From Dehalococcoidales bacterium (GTDB lineage: Bacteria; Chloroflexota; Dehalococcoidia; Dehalococcoidales; ARS1013), in the NCBI GenBank assembly GCA_002690375.1, contig NZEH01000007.1, positions 4,618 through 13,183 on the forward strand: 8,566 bases of DNA. The letters run 5' to 3'. Positions 1-6,078 of the stretch are shown here, one piece after another. Under the pieces are notes generated by a model. The model was not told where the DNA came from. It made no database searches and saw only the letters and a program-made list of their open reading frames with translations. Within the stretch, counting starts at the first letter, position 1; each line of letters starts with the position of its first letter. The translations under genes were made by a program, and so were the position numbers.

Positions 1-465
1 GATGCTATTAACACCTTGGCTAAGACCCCAAACTGGTGGCAGAAGCTAGATGGTGATGCTATACTCACGCCACATCTTGGTGAAATGGCAAGACTAGTCG
101 GGGTGTCGGCAAAGGAAGTGCAAGCCGATAGAACCGGTATTGCCAAGCAAGTAGCTTCAAAGTGGCACAAAACACTTGTCCTTAAGGGGGCTTATTCTGT
201 TATTTGTGCCCCGGATGGCAGGGACCGGATTAGTCCGGTGGCCAATGCCGGGTTGGCTTCGGCTGGCACCGGCGATGTCTTGGCTGGAGCTATAACTGGA
301 CTGCTGGCACAGGGGCTAGCTCTTTTTGATGCTGCTGCCCTAGGTGTCTTTTTGCATGTTCAGGCTGGCGAGATAGTTAAGTCTAGGCTGGGTGATGCCG
401 GTATGCTTGCCAGTGACCTACTGCCGGCACTACCACAAGTAATTAAGAATCTAAAAGAAACATGA
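1..465 (+). CDS. nnrD: NAD(P)H-hydrate dehydratase, C-terminal part (gene enters from left edge)
   Basis: This enzyme dehydrates the damaged cofactor NAD(P)H-hydrate back to NAD(P)H in the cytoplasm, using ADP or ATP. It is a ribokinase-like fold and is often fused behind the NnrE epimerase. The frame is open from base 1 with no start codon, and 154 residues are visible, about the last half of the dehydratase domain. Visible signatures, counted from the first visible residue: 'DAINTLA' at 1-7 (tail of the family's DADALN strand), 'TPHLGE' at 23-28, 'LKG' at 61-63, and 'AGTGDVLAG' at 88-96, whose Asp92 is the expected catalytic base. A TTG at 16 could be read as a start, but the conserved residues before it show the gene continues to the left. 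It ends in TGA at 463-465, followed by a repeat-filled gap before coaX. Whether the N-terminal NnrE half is present cannot be seen. Confidence 0.93.
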   Translation, partial: DAINTLAKTPNWWQKLDGDAILTPHLGEMARLVGVSAKEVQADRTGIAKQVASKWHKTLVLKGAYSVICAPDGRDRISPVANAGLASAGTGDVLAGAITGLLAQGLALFDAAALGVFLHVQAGEIVKSRLGDAGMLASDLLPALPQVIKNLKET

Positions 466-489
466 TTTAAGAAATAAATAAAGAACGAG

Positions 490-625
490 AGTTCAAGAGA
501 AGCGAAGTCTTTTGGGGAAATCTCCCTAAATCTCCTCTTTGCTAAAGGGGGGAAACTGCTCCCTTTCTTAAGGGGAGAGCGAGAGGGATTTAATTCAGGA
601 AAGGGGGATACAGGGGGTGGGGTTG
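490..625. repeat. Intergenic palindromic repeat, copy 1
   Basis: This fills most of the 466-675 gap between nnrD and coaX. The left edge 'TTCAAGAGAAGCGAAGTC' (about 491-508) and the right edge 'GGGGATACAGGGGGTGGGG' (604-622) closely match the edges of the repeat after coaX. The middle holds two adjacent hairpins: 531-553 (10-bp stem with two G-T pairs, loop GCT) and 559-577 (8-bp stem with one G-T pair, loop CTT). A diffuse outer inverted pair, AAATC at 518-522 and GATTT at 587-591, encloses them. No protein-coding frame here looks real. The hairpins lack a following T run, so they are not typical intrinsic terminators, though they could still stop or stabilise the nnrD transcript. The match to a genome-wide family is an inference from style and from the second copy here. 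Confidence 0.75.
531..577. other. Tandem hairpins inside repeat copy 1
   Basis: Two stem-loops lie back to back. The first pairs 531-540 with 544-553 around GCT. The second pairs 559-566 with 570-577 around CTT. Both are C/T-rich on the left arm and A/G-rich on the right arm, so they can fold in RNA from either strand. They lie 65-115 bases after the nnrD stop and about 100 bases before the coaX start. A role in ending or protecting transcripts is possible but not shown; there is no U tract. Confidence 0.5.
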
Positions 626-649
626 ACAAAGAATCCTTTAGCATACTGT
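623..649 (+). promoter_or_regulatory. Possible coaX promoter
   Basis: A perfect -35 hexamer TTGACA lies at 623-628, starting in the last bases of the upstream repeat. The best -10 candidate is TACTGT at 644-649, with a short 15-bp spacer and only three matches to TATAAT. Transcription would begin near 656, about 20 bases before the preferred coaX ATG at 676. The -35 is convincing and the -10 weak, so this is tentative; an alternative is read-through from nnrD. Confidence 0.3.
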
Positions 650-675
650 GAGGGGTGCGGTTAGCCAGAAATACT

Positions 676-1443
676 ATGCTACTAGCTATTGATATTGGTA
701 ATACCGATACTACTTTGGGCGTTTTCGACGGTGAGGAGCTTCAGGCTACTTGGCATACGGCGACAGTTATTCACCGCACGGCGGACGAATATGCTGTCTT
801 GCTGTTTAACCTGCTTGCTAACCAGGGTCTTAAAGCCCATGATATTAAAGGGGTAGCTCTATGCAGTGTCGTACCGCCGCTTATAGTGACCTATGAGGTA
901 CTATTTCAGCGATACTTCGGCATCTCACCGCTGCTGGTTGGCAGTGGGGTTAAGACCGGGGTACGTATCCGTATGGACAATCCCAGGGAGGTTGGCACTG
1001 ATCGCATTGTAGATGCCGCCGCCGCTCACCACCTCTATAGCGGTCCCCTAATTATCGTTGATTTGGGCACGGCCACTACCTTTGATACCATATCAGAAGA
1101 GGGTGACTATTTGGGAGGGGCTATTTCGCCCGGAATTGTTACTGCTGCCGAGGCTATGTTTAGCCGGGCGGCGATGCTACCCCGGGTGGAGCTGGCTCGT
1201 CCCATCCGGGCTATCGGTACCAATACTATTTCTGCTATGCAGTCGGGCATTATCTTTGGCTATGTCGGGCTGGTTGAAGGGATGGTGGCTCGGCTACAAA
1301 AGGAGCTGGGCAAGAAAGCCAAAGTGATAGCTACCGGCGGTTACGCTGAGCTGATAGCTAAAGAAACAAAGGTAATTGATGCGGTGAGGCCTGATTTGGC
1401 GCTAATTGGACTTAAGCTCATCTACCAGATAAATAAAGCCTGA
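676..1443 (+). CDS. coaX: Type III pantothenate kinase
   Basis: This enzyme phosphorylates pantothenate to 4'-phosphopantothenate, the first step of coenzyme A synthesis. Type III kinases belong to the ASKHA fold, are not feedback-inhibited by CoA, and need a monovalent cation. The protein is 255 aa, the usual length. Motifs in order: 'AIDIGNTDT' at 4-12 (phosphate loop), 'GTDRIVDA' at 107-114 (family GxDR block; D109 is the expected catalytic Asp), 'DLGTATTFD' at 129-137, and 'GGAISPGI' at 147-154. I chose ATG 676 because family members begin right at MLLAIDIGNT; an in-frame GTG at 655 would add seven unconserved residues. No strong Shine-Dalgarno precedes either start. The last position of 'GTDRIVDA' before Ala is Asp where Asn is common, which may be only lineage variation. 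It sits between nnrD and coaBC, and coaBC acts on its product. Confidence 0.96.
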   Translation: MLLAIDIGNTDTTLGVFDGEELQATWHTATVIHRTADEYAVLLFNLLANQGLKAHDIKGVALCSVVPPLIVTYEVLFQRYFGISPLLVGSGVKTGVRIRMDNPREVGTDRIVDAAAAHHLYSGPLIIVDLGTATTFDTISEEGDYLGGAISPGIVTAAEAMFSRAAMLPRVELARPIRAIGTNTISAMQSGIIFGYVGLVEGMVARLQKELGKKAKVIATGGYAELIAKETKVIDAVRPDLALIGLKLIYQINKA

Positions 1444-1490
1444 TAAAAAGTAAATAAAAAGGAAATTCGAAGAGAGGCGAAGCCACATAT

Positions 1491-1576
1491 GTCATTGCGA
1501 GGGAGAGGTAGCGACCGAAGCAATTTCAGTAGAGGGTTATAGAGATGAGATTGCTTTGCCTTCGGCTCGCAATGAT
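1491..1576. mobile_element. MITE-like palindromic element nested in repeat copy 2
   Basis: This 86-bp element has terminal inverted repeats. TCATTGCGAG at 1492-1501 is the exact reverse complement of CTCGCAATGA at 1566-1575. A second inner pair, AAGCAATTTCA at 1518-1528 and TGAGATTGCTT at 1546-1556, matches at 10 of 11 positions. The whole can fold into a long interrupted hairpin. The 'GTCATTGCGAG...AAGCAAT' pattern resembles a dispersed palindromic repeat that I recall from several bacterial lineages; this is from memory, not a search. It carries no gene. I see no clear target-site duplication. Confidence 0.65.
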
Positions 1577-1592
1577 GGATTATAGGGTGTTT

Positions 1593-1613
1593 AAGAGGGG
1601 CGCAGCCTCTCTT
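1593..1613. other. Strong hairpin at the right arm of repeat copy 2
   Basis: The 21-base segment folds into a 9-bp stem (1593-1601 with 1605-1613, one G-T pair) around loop GCA. Its right arm also pairs exactly with the distant left arm at 1469-1478, so two alternative structures are possible. No T run follows, which argues against a simple intrinsic terminator. Confidence 0.5.
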
Positions 1614-1694
1614 CTATTCGTCCCCCATCCTTTGAAAGAGAAGGGGATACAGGAGAGTGAGGTTGGAAAACTATAATAATGGAGAGAGAACGAA

Positions 1695-2885
1695 ATGTTA
1701 GCCAATAAAACCGTAATATTGGGTATAACTGGGAGCATCGCCGCTTATAAGGCGGCTGATATCGCCAGTAAATTAACTCAGGCTGGGGCTGAGGTCAGGG
1801 TGGTCATGACCGAATCGGCTGCTAGGTTTATTACGCCACTAACCTTAAGCAGTATTACCGGTCGACCGGTAGTAACCGGTATGTGGGAGCTAGCTTCTGA
1901 GTTTAGTATTGAGCATGTAGCCCTGGCTGAGGCGGCAGATGTGGTGGTAATTGCCCCGGCAACGGCTAATATTATTGCCCATCTGGCGGCGGGCATCGCT
2001 GATGACATGCTTAGTTGTACTGTGCTGGCGACTTCGGTACCGATTATTTTAGCCCCGGCAATGGATGTAAATATGTTTAAGAACCCAGTTACTCAGGAAA
2101 ATCTGGCAAAACTTAAAGCTAGAGGCTTTATCATTGTTGGGCCTGGCTATGGACGCTTGGCTTCAGACAAGATAGGGCTGGGTCGCTTGGCCGAGATTAG
2201 CCAAATATTAGATACCACTAAGCAGGTGCTGGGACGGAGTAGTGATTTGGCTGGCAGGTGCATAGCGATTACCGCCGGTGGCACCCGGGAACCGATTGAC
2301 CCGGTGCGCTATATCGGCAATCGCTCCTCGGGCAAGATGGGCTATGCCCTGGCTCAAGCAGCCAAAGACAGAGGGGCTCAGGTTAGTTTAATAACCGCCA
2401 CTACCTCTTTGGCTGAGCCGACTGGCGTTGAGGTTATTCCTGTTGAAACTGCTTTTCAGATGAAAAAGGCGGTGCTTAAGGCAGTTAAGGGTGTCGATGC
2501 CCTGATTATGGCGGCGGCGGTGGCTGACTACCAGCCAGAAAGTTTTGCCGAAGCCAAGATTAAAAAAGAAAGTTCAAGCCTGACCCTTGAGCTAACGAGA
2601 ACGCCGGACATCTTGGCCGAGGTAAAGGGGGATTTTATCAGGGTCGGCTTTGCCGCTGAGAGTGAGGATACATTAGCCAACGCCCAGAAAAAACTTAAAG
2701 AAAAAAAACTTGACCTTATTGTGGCTAACGATATTACCGATGCCGATAGCGGCTTTGGTGTTGACACCAATAAAGTAATCATAATTGACGGTAAGGGTAA
2801 AGTTGAGGCGTTGTCCCTTATGACCAAAAAAGAAGTGGCGGATAGGGTGCTGGATAAGGTGGTGGGGCTTTTGGGCAACACGTAG
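1695..2885 (+). CDS. coaBC: Bifunctional phosphopantothenoylcysteine decarboxylase / phosphopantothenate-cysteine ligase
   Basis: This cytoplasmic flavoprotein joins Cys to 4'-phosphopantothenate (CoaB) and decarboxylates the product to 4'-phosphopantetheine (CoaC). The 396 aa match the family length. The CoaC domain (about 1-180) has the FMN-binding N-terminus 'GITGSIAAYKA' (10-20), catalytic His74 in 'HVALAE', and 'APAMDVNMF' (120-128), a PAMD form of the PAMN motif. In the substrate flap it reads 'GRLASD' (153-158), with Ser157 where many relatives have Cys. The CoaB domain (about 187-396) shows 'ITAGGTREPID' (192-202), 'NRSSGKMG' (209-216), 'AAAVADYQP' (273-281), 'KIKK' (288-291), 'VGFAAE' (317-322) and 'VANDI' (343-347). 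GGAGAGAG at 1681-1688 is a well-placed ribosome binding site for ATG 1695. A TATAAT at 1672-1677 has no suitable -35, so it is probably chance. It follows coaX in pathway order, separated by the repeat. Confidence 0.96.
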   Translation: MLANKTVILGITGSIAAYKAADIASKLTQAGAEVRVVMTESAARFITPLTLSSITGRPVVTGMWELASEFSIEHVALAEAADVVVIAPATANIIAHLAAGIADDMLSCTVLATSVPIILAPAMDVNMFKNPVTQENLAKLKARGFIIVGPGYGRLASDKIGLGRLAEISQILDTTKQVLGRSSDLAGRCIAITAGGTREPIDPVRYIGNRSSGKMGYALAQAAKDRGAQVSLITATTSLAEPTGVEVIPVETAFQMKKAVLKAVKGVDALIMAAAVADYQPESFAEAKIKKESSSLTLELTRTPDILAEVKGDFIRVGFAAESEDTLANAQKKLKEKKLDLIVANDITDADSGFGVDTNKVIIIDGKGKVEALSLMTKKEVADRVLDKVVGLLGNT

Positions 2886-2899
2886 AAACTTAGTATAAT
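2871..2899 (+). promoter_or_regulatory. Possible promoter at the coaBC 3' end, reading toward valS
   Basis: TTGGGC at 2871-2876 and a perfect TATAAT at 2894-2899 are separated by 17 bases. The -35 half matches only three of six positions. Transcription would start near 2906, inside the broken NYN gene, giving valS a leader of about 335 bases. It overlaps the coaBC stop and the ATG of the relic, so it may be a chance match in AT-rich sequence. Confidence 0.25.
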
Positions 2900-3216
2900 G
2901 AGAAAGCCTCAAAAGATTTATGCTTTTATTGATAGTCAGAATGTTAACCTCTCCATTCGGGAACAGGGGTGGATACTGGATTTTGGGAAATTCAAGACAT
3001 ATTTAAGGAGTCTTCCCGCGAGACATATAAAGGCTGGCATTGTCGAATCGGTAAAACAGGCCCTGTACCAGGACATAGACTTCTTTGATTTTCTTGAGCA
3101 GCATGCCGGCAGTTATTCTTGGGATACGATAGACAGGATTGACCACTATTTTAAAGGACGAGTACGGTGTGGCTAAGGCCTTTAGCTTTATAGGGTACGT
3201 GCCACAAAATCAATAA
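2898..3216 (+). pseudogene. Broken NYN (LabA/DUF88-like) domain gene
   Basis: The 5' part reads 'KIYAFIDSQNVNLSI' followed by 'GWILDFGKFKTYL'. This is the typical start of NYN-domain proteins, a PIN-like nuclease fold whose first Asp (in FIDSQN) helps bind metal. Family members usually continue straight into 'KDEYGV.KA..FIGY.P.N'. Here that continuation exists, but about 149 bases later and in another frame: 'KDEYGVAKAF' and 'FIGYVPQNQ' at 3154-3213, ending in TAA at 3214-3216. The original frame runs through the intervening DNA and stops at 3174-3176, giving a 92-aa product with an unfamiliar tail. The rest of the domain (about 100 residues with the later catalytic Asp residues) is missing. 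The start is 12 bases after the coaBC stop and lacks a clear ribosome binding site. A decayed gene is most likely. An expressed 92-aa protein is possible, though it would lack most of the active site. Confidence 0.7.
3010..3158. other. Approximately 149-bp segment interrupting the NYN gene
   Basis: The segment lies between near-identical short repeats: TATTTAAGGA at 3000-3009 and TATTTTAAAGGA at 3147-3158. Removing one repeat plus the intervening DNA restores 'FKTYLKDEYGV', the usual NYN sequence. The length is not a multiple of three, so it shifts the frame. A third related motif (GACATATAAAGG, 3022-3033, compare 2996-3008) and an 11-base palindrome (ACAGGCCCTGT, 3056-3066) are inside. No terminal inverted repeats or recognisable transposase were seen. 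Its origin is unknown. Confidence 0.5.
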
Positions 3217-3242
3217 ATGAGTAATCCACTATAAAGGCAAGT

Positions 3243-6068
3243 ATGACAGAGCAAGCCCAATATGAAATGCCCAAGGCTTATGAGCCGGGGAAGGTTGAGC
3301 AAAAGTGGTATCAGTTCTGGCTTAAGAAGGGCTACTTTGAGCCCAAGATAGACCCCAAAAAGAGACCCTTTGTCATTATCATGCCGCCGCCCAATGTTAC
3401 CGGTGAGCTTCATCTGGGGCATGCCCTGACGGCAACATTGGAAGATATTATGGTTCGCTGGCATCGGATGAGGGGTGAACCGACGCTATGGCTGCCCGGG
3501 GTTGACCATGCCAGTATTGCCGCTCAGGTAGTAGTGGAGCAACTGCTGGCTAAGGAAGGGTTCACCAGACACCAGTTGGGCAGGGATAAGTTCTTAGAGC
3601 GAATGTGGCAGTGGGTCAGGGAGTGCCATGGCACTATTACCGCACAGCATCAGAGGCTGGGGGTCTCCTGTGACTGGAGCCGGGAGCGCTTTACCATGGA
3701 TGAGGGCCCCAGCCGGGCGGTGAGAACCGCCTTTGTTCGGCTGTATGATAAGGGGCTAATTTACCGTGGCGAGCGGATTATCAACTGGTGTCCCCGTTGT
3801 GCCACCGCTCTTTCTGACCTTGAGGTGGACCACAAAGAGCTAGCCGGAAATCTATACTACATCCGCTACCCTTTAGCTGAAGATAAGGGGCAATTTATTA
3901 CTGTAGCCACCACCCGTCCCGAGACAATGTTGGGTGATACGGCGGTAGCCGTTAACCCGGCTGATGAGCGGTTTAAAGACATGGTGGGTAAAAAGGTTAT
4001 TCTACCGCTACTTAAGAGGGTAATACCGGTGGTGGCGGATAAGGCGGTTGACCCTAAATTCGGCACCGGGGCGCTTAAAATCACCCCGGCCCATGACCCG
4101 GTGGACTTTGAGCTGTCACAGCGGCAGGGGTTGCCTCTGGTAAATATATTGAATCCGGATGCTACCCTAAATGAAAACGCTGGACCCTATGCTGGGCTTG
4201 ACCGCTCCTCTAGCCGTAAGGCGGTAGTGGCTGACTTGGGAAAGGAAGGCTTGCTGGTTAAGGTTGAGGACTACTCCCACTCGGTGGGGCATTGCCAGCG
4301 CTGCCAAACTGTTATTGAGCCACTGGCTTCTAAACAATGGTTTATCAAAATGGCACCGCTAGCTAAGCCGGCAACTCAAGTCGTCACCAATGGCCAAATC
4401 AGCATTATCCCTGAGCGCTTTATCAAGGTTTATCTTAACTGGATGGAGAATATTCGTGATTGGTGCATTTCCCGTCAGCTATGGTGGGGGCACCGAATAC
4501 CGGCGTGGTATTGCGGTAACTGTAATGGTGACAAGATCTATCTAAGACTTGCGGACGAACTGTGTGATAAATATAGTATGGCTCGGACAATTTATCAGTA
4601 TTCTGTGCTAAAAGAACTACCCCCAAGCCATGAGGAGGTGATAAATAATATAGAGTGGGCTTCCATTGATAAAGAGGTAGGTCCTATTGTAGCTGAGAGT
4701 GAGCCGGGAAAGTGCTCTAAATGCGATGAGAAAAACTTAATCCCTGATCCGGATGTTCTGGATACCTGGTTTAGCTCGGCACTGTGGCCTCACTCTACCC
4801 TGGGCTGGCCCGATGATAGCCAAGAGTTAGACTATTTCTATCCGACGACAGTTATGGAAACCGGTTATGACATTCTCTTCTTCTGGGTAGCTAGGATGAT
4901 TATGATGGGGCTGGAAGATACTGGCCAGATTCCCTTCAATACTGTTTATCTTCACGGGCTGATACGGGATGAGAAGGGAGAAAAGATGAGCAAGCTTAAG
5001 GGTAATGTGCTAAATCCCACTAGTATGCTTGAGAAATACGGCACTGATGCCCTACGCCTGGCTCTAACCACTGGCACCTCACCGGGGAATGACATCAGGC
5101 TTAGCCCATCAAGGCTGGAAGCTGGTCGCAACCTTGCTAACAAGCTGTGGAACGCCACACGGTTCGTAATAAGGAGTATTGAGTCAACTGGTGCCGCCCC
5201 TAAAATTCAGTGGCGACTGCTTCCATTAGAAGACCGCTGGATTTTAAGTCGCTTGAGTCGTACCGTATCCACTGTTACTGGTTTGATGGACGATTTTCAG
5301 TTTGGCGAGGCCCAGCGCCGGCTCCATGATTTCTGGTGGGGTGAGTTCTGTGATTGGTATATTGAGATAGCCAAGATTCGCCTTAAAACTGGTGAAGGTG
5401 TGCCCTCGCCCATCCCGGTACTGCTGAAAGTTCTGGATACATCACTGCGCCTGCTTCATCCCTACTTGCCCTTTATTACTGAAGAGTTGTGGCAAAATCT
5501 GAAGTCCCGGCTCTGTGATGAGCAAATGGCTGACTCCATAATGGTAGCCGCCTATCCTGAGGCTGATGAGACGGCACTAAATCCAAAATCAGAGCGGGTA
5601 ATGGAATCAGTAATAGAGATTATCCACTCTATTCGTAATGCCCGGGCTGAGTACGGAGTGGAGGCTGGTAGGTGGATTGAGGCTCAGGTTTATGCCGGTA
5701 GGCTTAAGTCGGCTATAACTGCTTACTCAGAGGCCATTAAGACCCTATCTAAGGCAAGCCCAGTGATTCTGGACACGAGGCAGGAGCGAGCAATTGATAA
5801 TGATGTGGTCTTGGTGCTAAAAGAGGTTGAAGTGGTGCTGCCCATGGAGAGCATGTTTGACTTGGAAGTTGAGAGGAAGCGGCTCAGTAGGGAGATAGAG
5901 CAGGCTCAGGCTGAAGTTACTCGTCTTGAAACCATGCTTAAGAACAAGGCTTTTCTAGCTAAGGCGCCGGCGGTTGTTATAGATAAGGAGCGGGATAAAC
6001 TAGGGGTCATAAAGGATAAACTCAGGCGGATAAAGGAGCAGTTTGCCAGGCTTGAATCTGTGTCCTAG
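3243..6068 (+). CDS. valS: Valyl-tRNA synthetase
   Basis: A class I synthetase that charges tRNA-Val and hydrolyses mischarged threonine. The 941 aa fit the family. In order: 'PPPNVTGELHLGH' (48-60, HIGH motif 57-60); zinc-type Cys pair C183/C186 in 'WCPRC'; CP1 editing domain with 'TTRPETMLGDTAV' (223-235) and 'HDPVDFE' (284-290, editing Asp285); C351/C354; 'DWCISRQLWWGHRIP' (406-420); C424/C427; C491/C494; 'PDPDVLDTWFSSALWP'; and KMSKL at 581-585 for KMSKS. The anticodon-binding domain follows, then a C-terminal coiled-coil arm (about 872-941) with the usual 'KAFLAKAPAVV'. The C427-C491 spacer is 63 residues, longer than the roughly 20 I expect. ATG 3243 has an AAAGG ribosome site five bases upstream, and the conserved 'YEPGKVEQKWYQFW' begins soon after it. 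It lies behind the NYN relic and converges with the next gene 10 bases beyond its stop. Confidence 0.97.
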   Translation: MTEQAQYEMPKAYEPGKVEQKWYQFWLKKGYFEPKIDPKKRPFVIIMPPPNVTGELHLGHALTATLEDIMVRWHRMRGEPTLWLPGVDHASIAAQVVVEQLLAKEGFTRHQLGRDKFLERMWQWVRECHGTITAQHQRLGVSCDWSRERFTMDEGPSRAVRTAFVRLYDKGLIYRGERIINWCPRCATALSDLEVDHKELAGNLYYIRYPLAEDKGQFITVATTRPETMLGDTAVAVNPADERFKDMVGKKVILPLLKRVIPVVADKAVDPKFGTGALKITPAHDPVDFELSQRQGLPLVNILNPDATLNENAGPYAGLDRSSSRKAVVADLGKEGLLVKVEDYSHSVGHCQRCQTVIEPLASKQWFIKMAPLAKPATQVVTNGQISIIPERFIKVYLNWMENIRDWCISRQLWWGHRIPAWYCGNCNGDKIYLRLADELCDKYSMARTIYQYSVLKELPPSHEEVINNIEWASIDKEVGPIVAESEPGKCSKCDEKNLIPDPDVLDTWFSSALWPHSTLGWPDDSQELDYFYPTTVMETGYDILFFWVARMIMMGLEDTGQIPFNTVYLHGLIRDEKGEKMSKLKGNVLNPTSMLEKYGTDALRLALTTGTSPGNDIRLSPSRLEAGRNLANKLWNATRFVIRSIESTGAAPKIQWRLLPLEDRWILSRLSRTVSTVTGLMDDFQFGEAQRRLHDFWWGEFCDWYIEIAKIRLKTGEGVPSPIPVLLKVLDTSLRLLHPYLPFITEELWQNLKSRLCDEQMADSIMVAAYPEADETALNPKSERVMESVIEIIHSIRNARAEYGVEAGRWIEAQVYAGRLKSAITAYSEAIKTLSKASPVILDTRQERAIDNDVVLVLKEVEVVLPMESMFDLEVERKRLSREIEQAQAEVTRLETMLKNKAFLAKAPAVVIDKERDKLGVIKDKLRRIKEQFARLESVS

Positions 6069-6078
6069 ATAGTTTGAG

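Larger units (their letters stand above)
1466..1665. repeat. Intergenic composite palindromic repeat, copy 2
   Basis: This occupies most of the 1444-1694 gap between coaX and coaBC. The left edge 'TTCGAAGAGAGGCGAAGCC' (1466-1484) and the right edge 'GGGGATACAGGAGAGTGAGG' (1643-1662) match the edges of repeat copy 1. GAAGAGAGGC at 1469-1478 is the exact reverse complement of GCCTCTCTTC at 1605-1614, giving a 10-bp outer inverted repeat. Between these arms lies a second, independent palindromic element (1491-1576). No open frame or transposase is present, so any mobility would depend on proteins encoded elsewhere. Confidence 0.78.

Noticed and set aside
360..644. 94-codon open frame on the - strand across the nnrD end and the repeat
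   Set aside because: Its Pro/Ser-rich text comes from the repeat and the reverse of nnrD; it has no recognisable domain and overlaps a certain gene.
655..675. GTG at 655 as the coaX start
   Set aside because: It adds seven residues before the conserved MLLAIDIGNT, and the purine run before it is too close to act as a ribosome site.
1672..1677. TATAAT upstream of coaBC
   Set aside because: No acceptable -35 lies 15-19 bases upstream, and the leader would be about 11 bases.
2528..2912. Two - strand open frames over the coaBC 3' end
   Set aside because: Both are antisense to a well-conserved CoaB domain and have low-complexity Ser/Leu/Lys/Phe content.
3010..3158. A complete insertion sequence or CRISPR-related element in the NYN gene
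   Set aside because: The segment is only about 149 bp, lacks terminal inverted repeats, spacer-repeat periodicity and any transposase signature.
3189..3242. T-box-like sequence (AGGGTACGTGCCAC) upstream of valS
   Set aside because: It only loosely resembles the T-box core, is explained by NYN codons for FIGYVP, and no terminator/antiterminator pair or T run follows.
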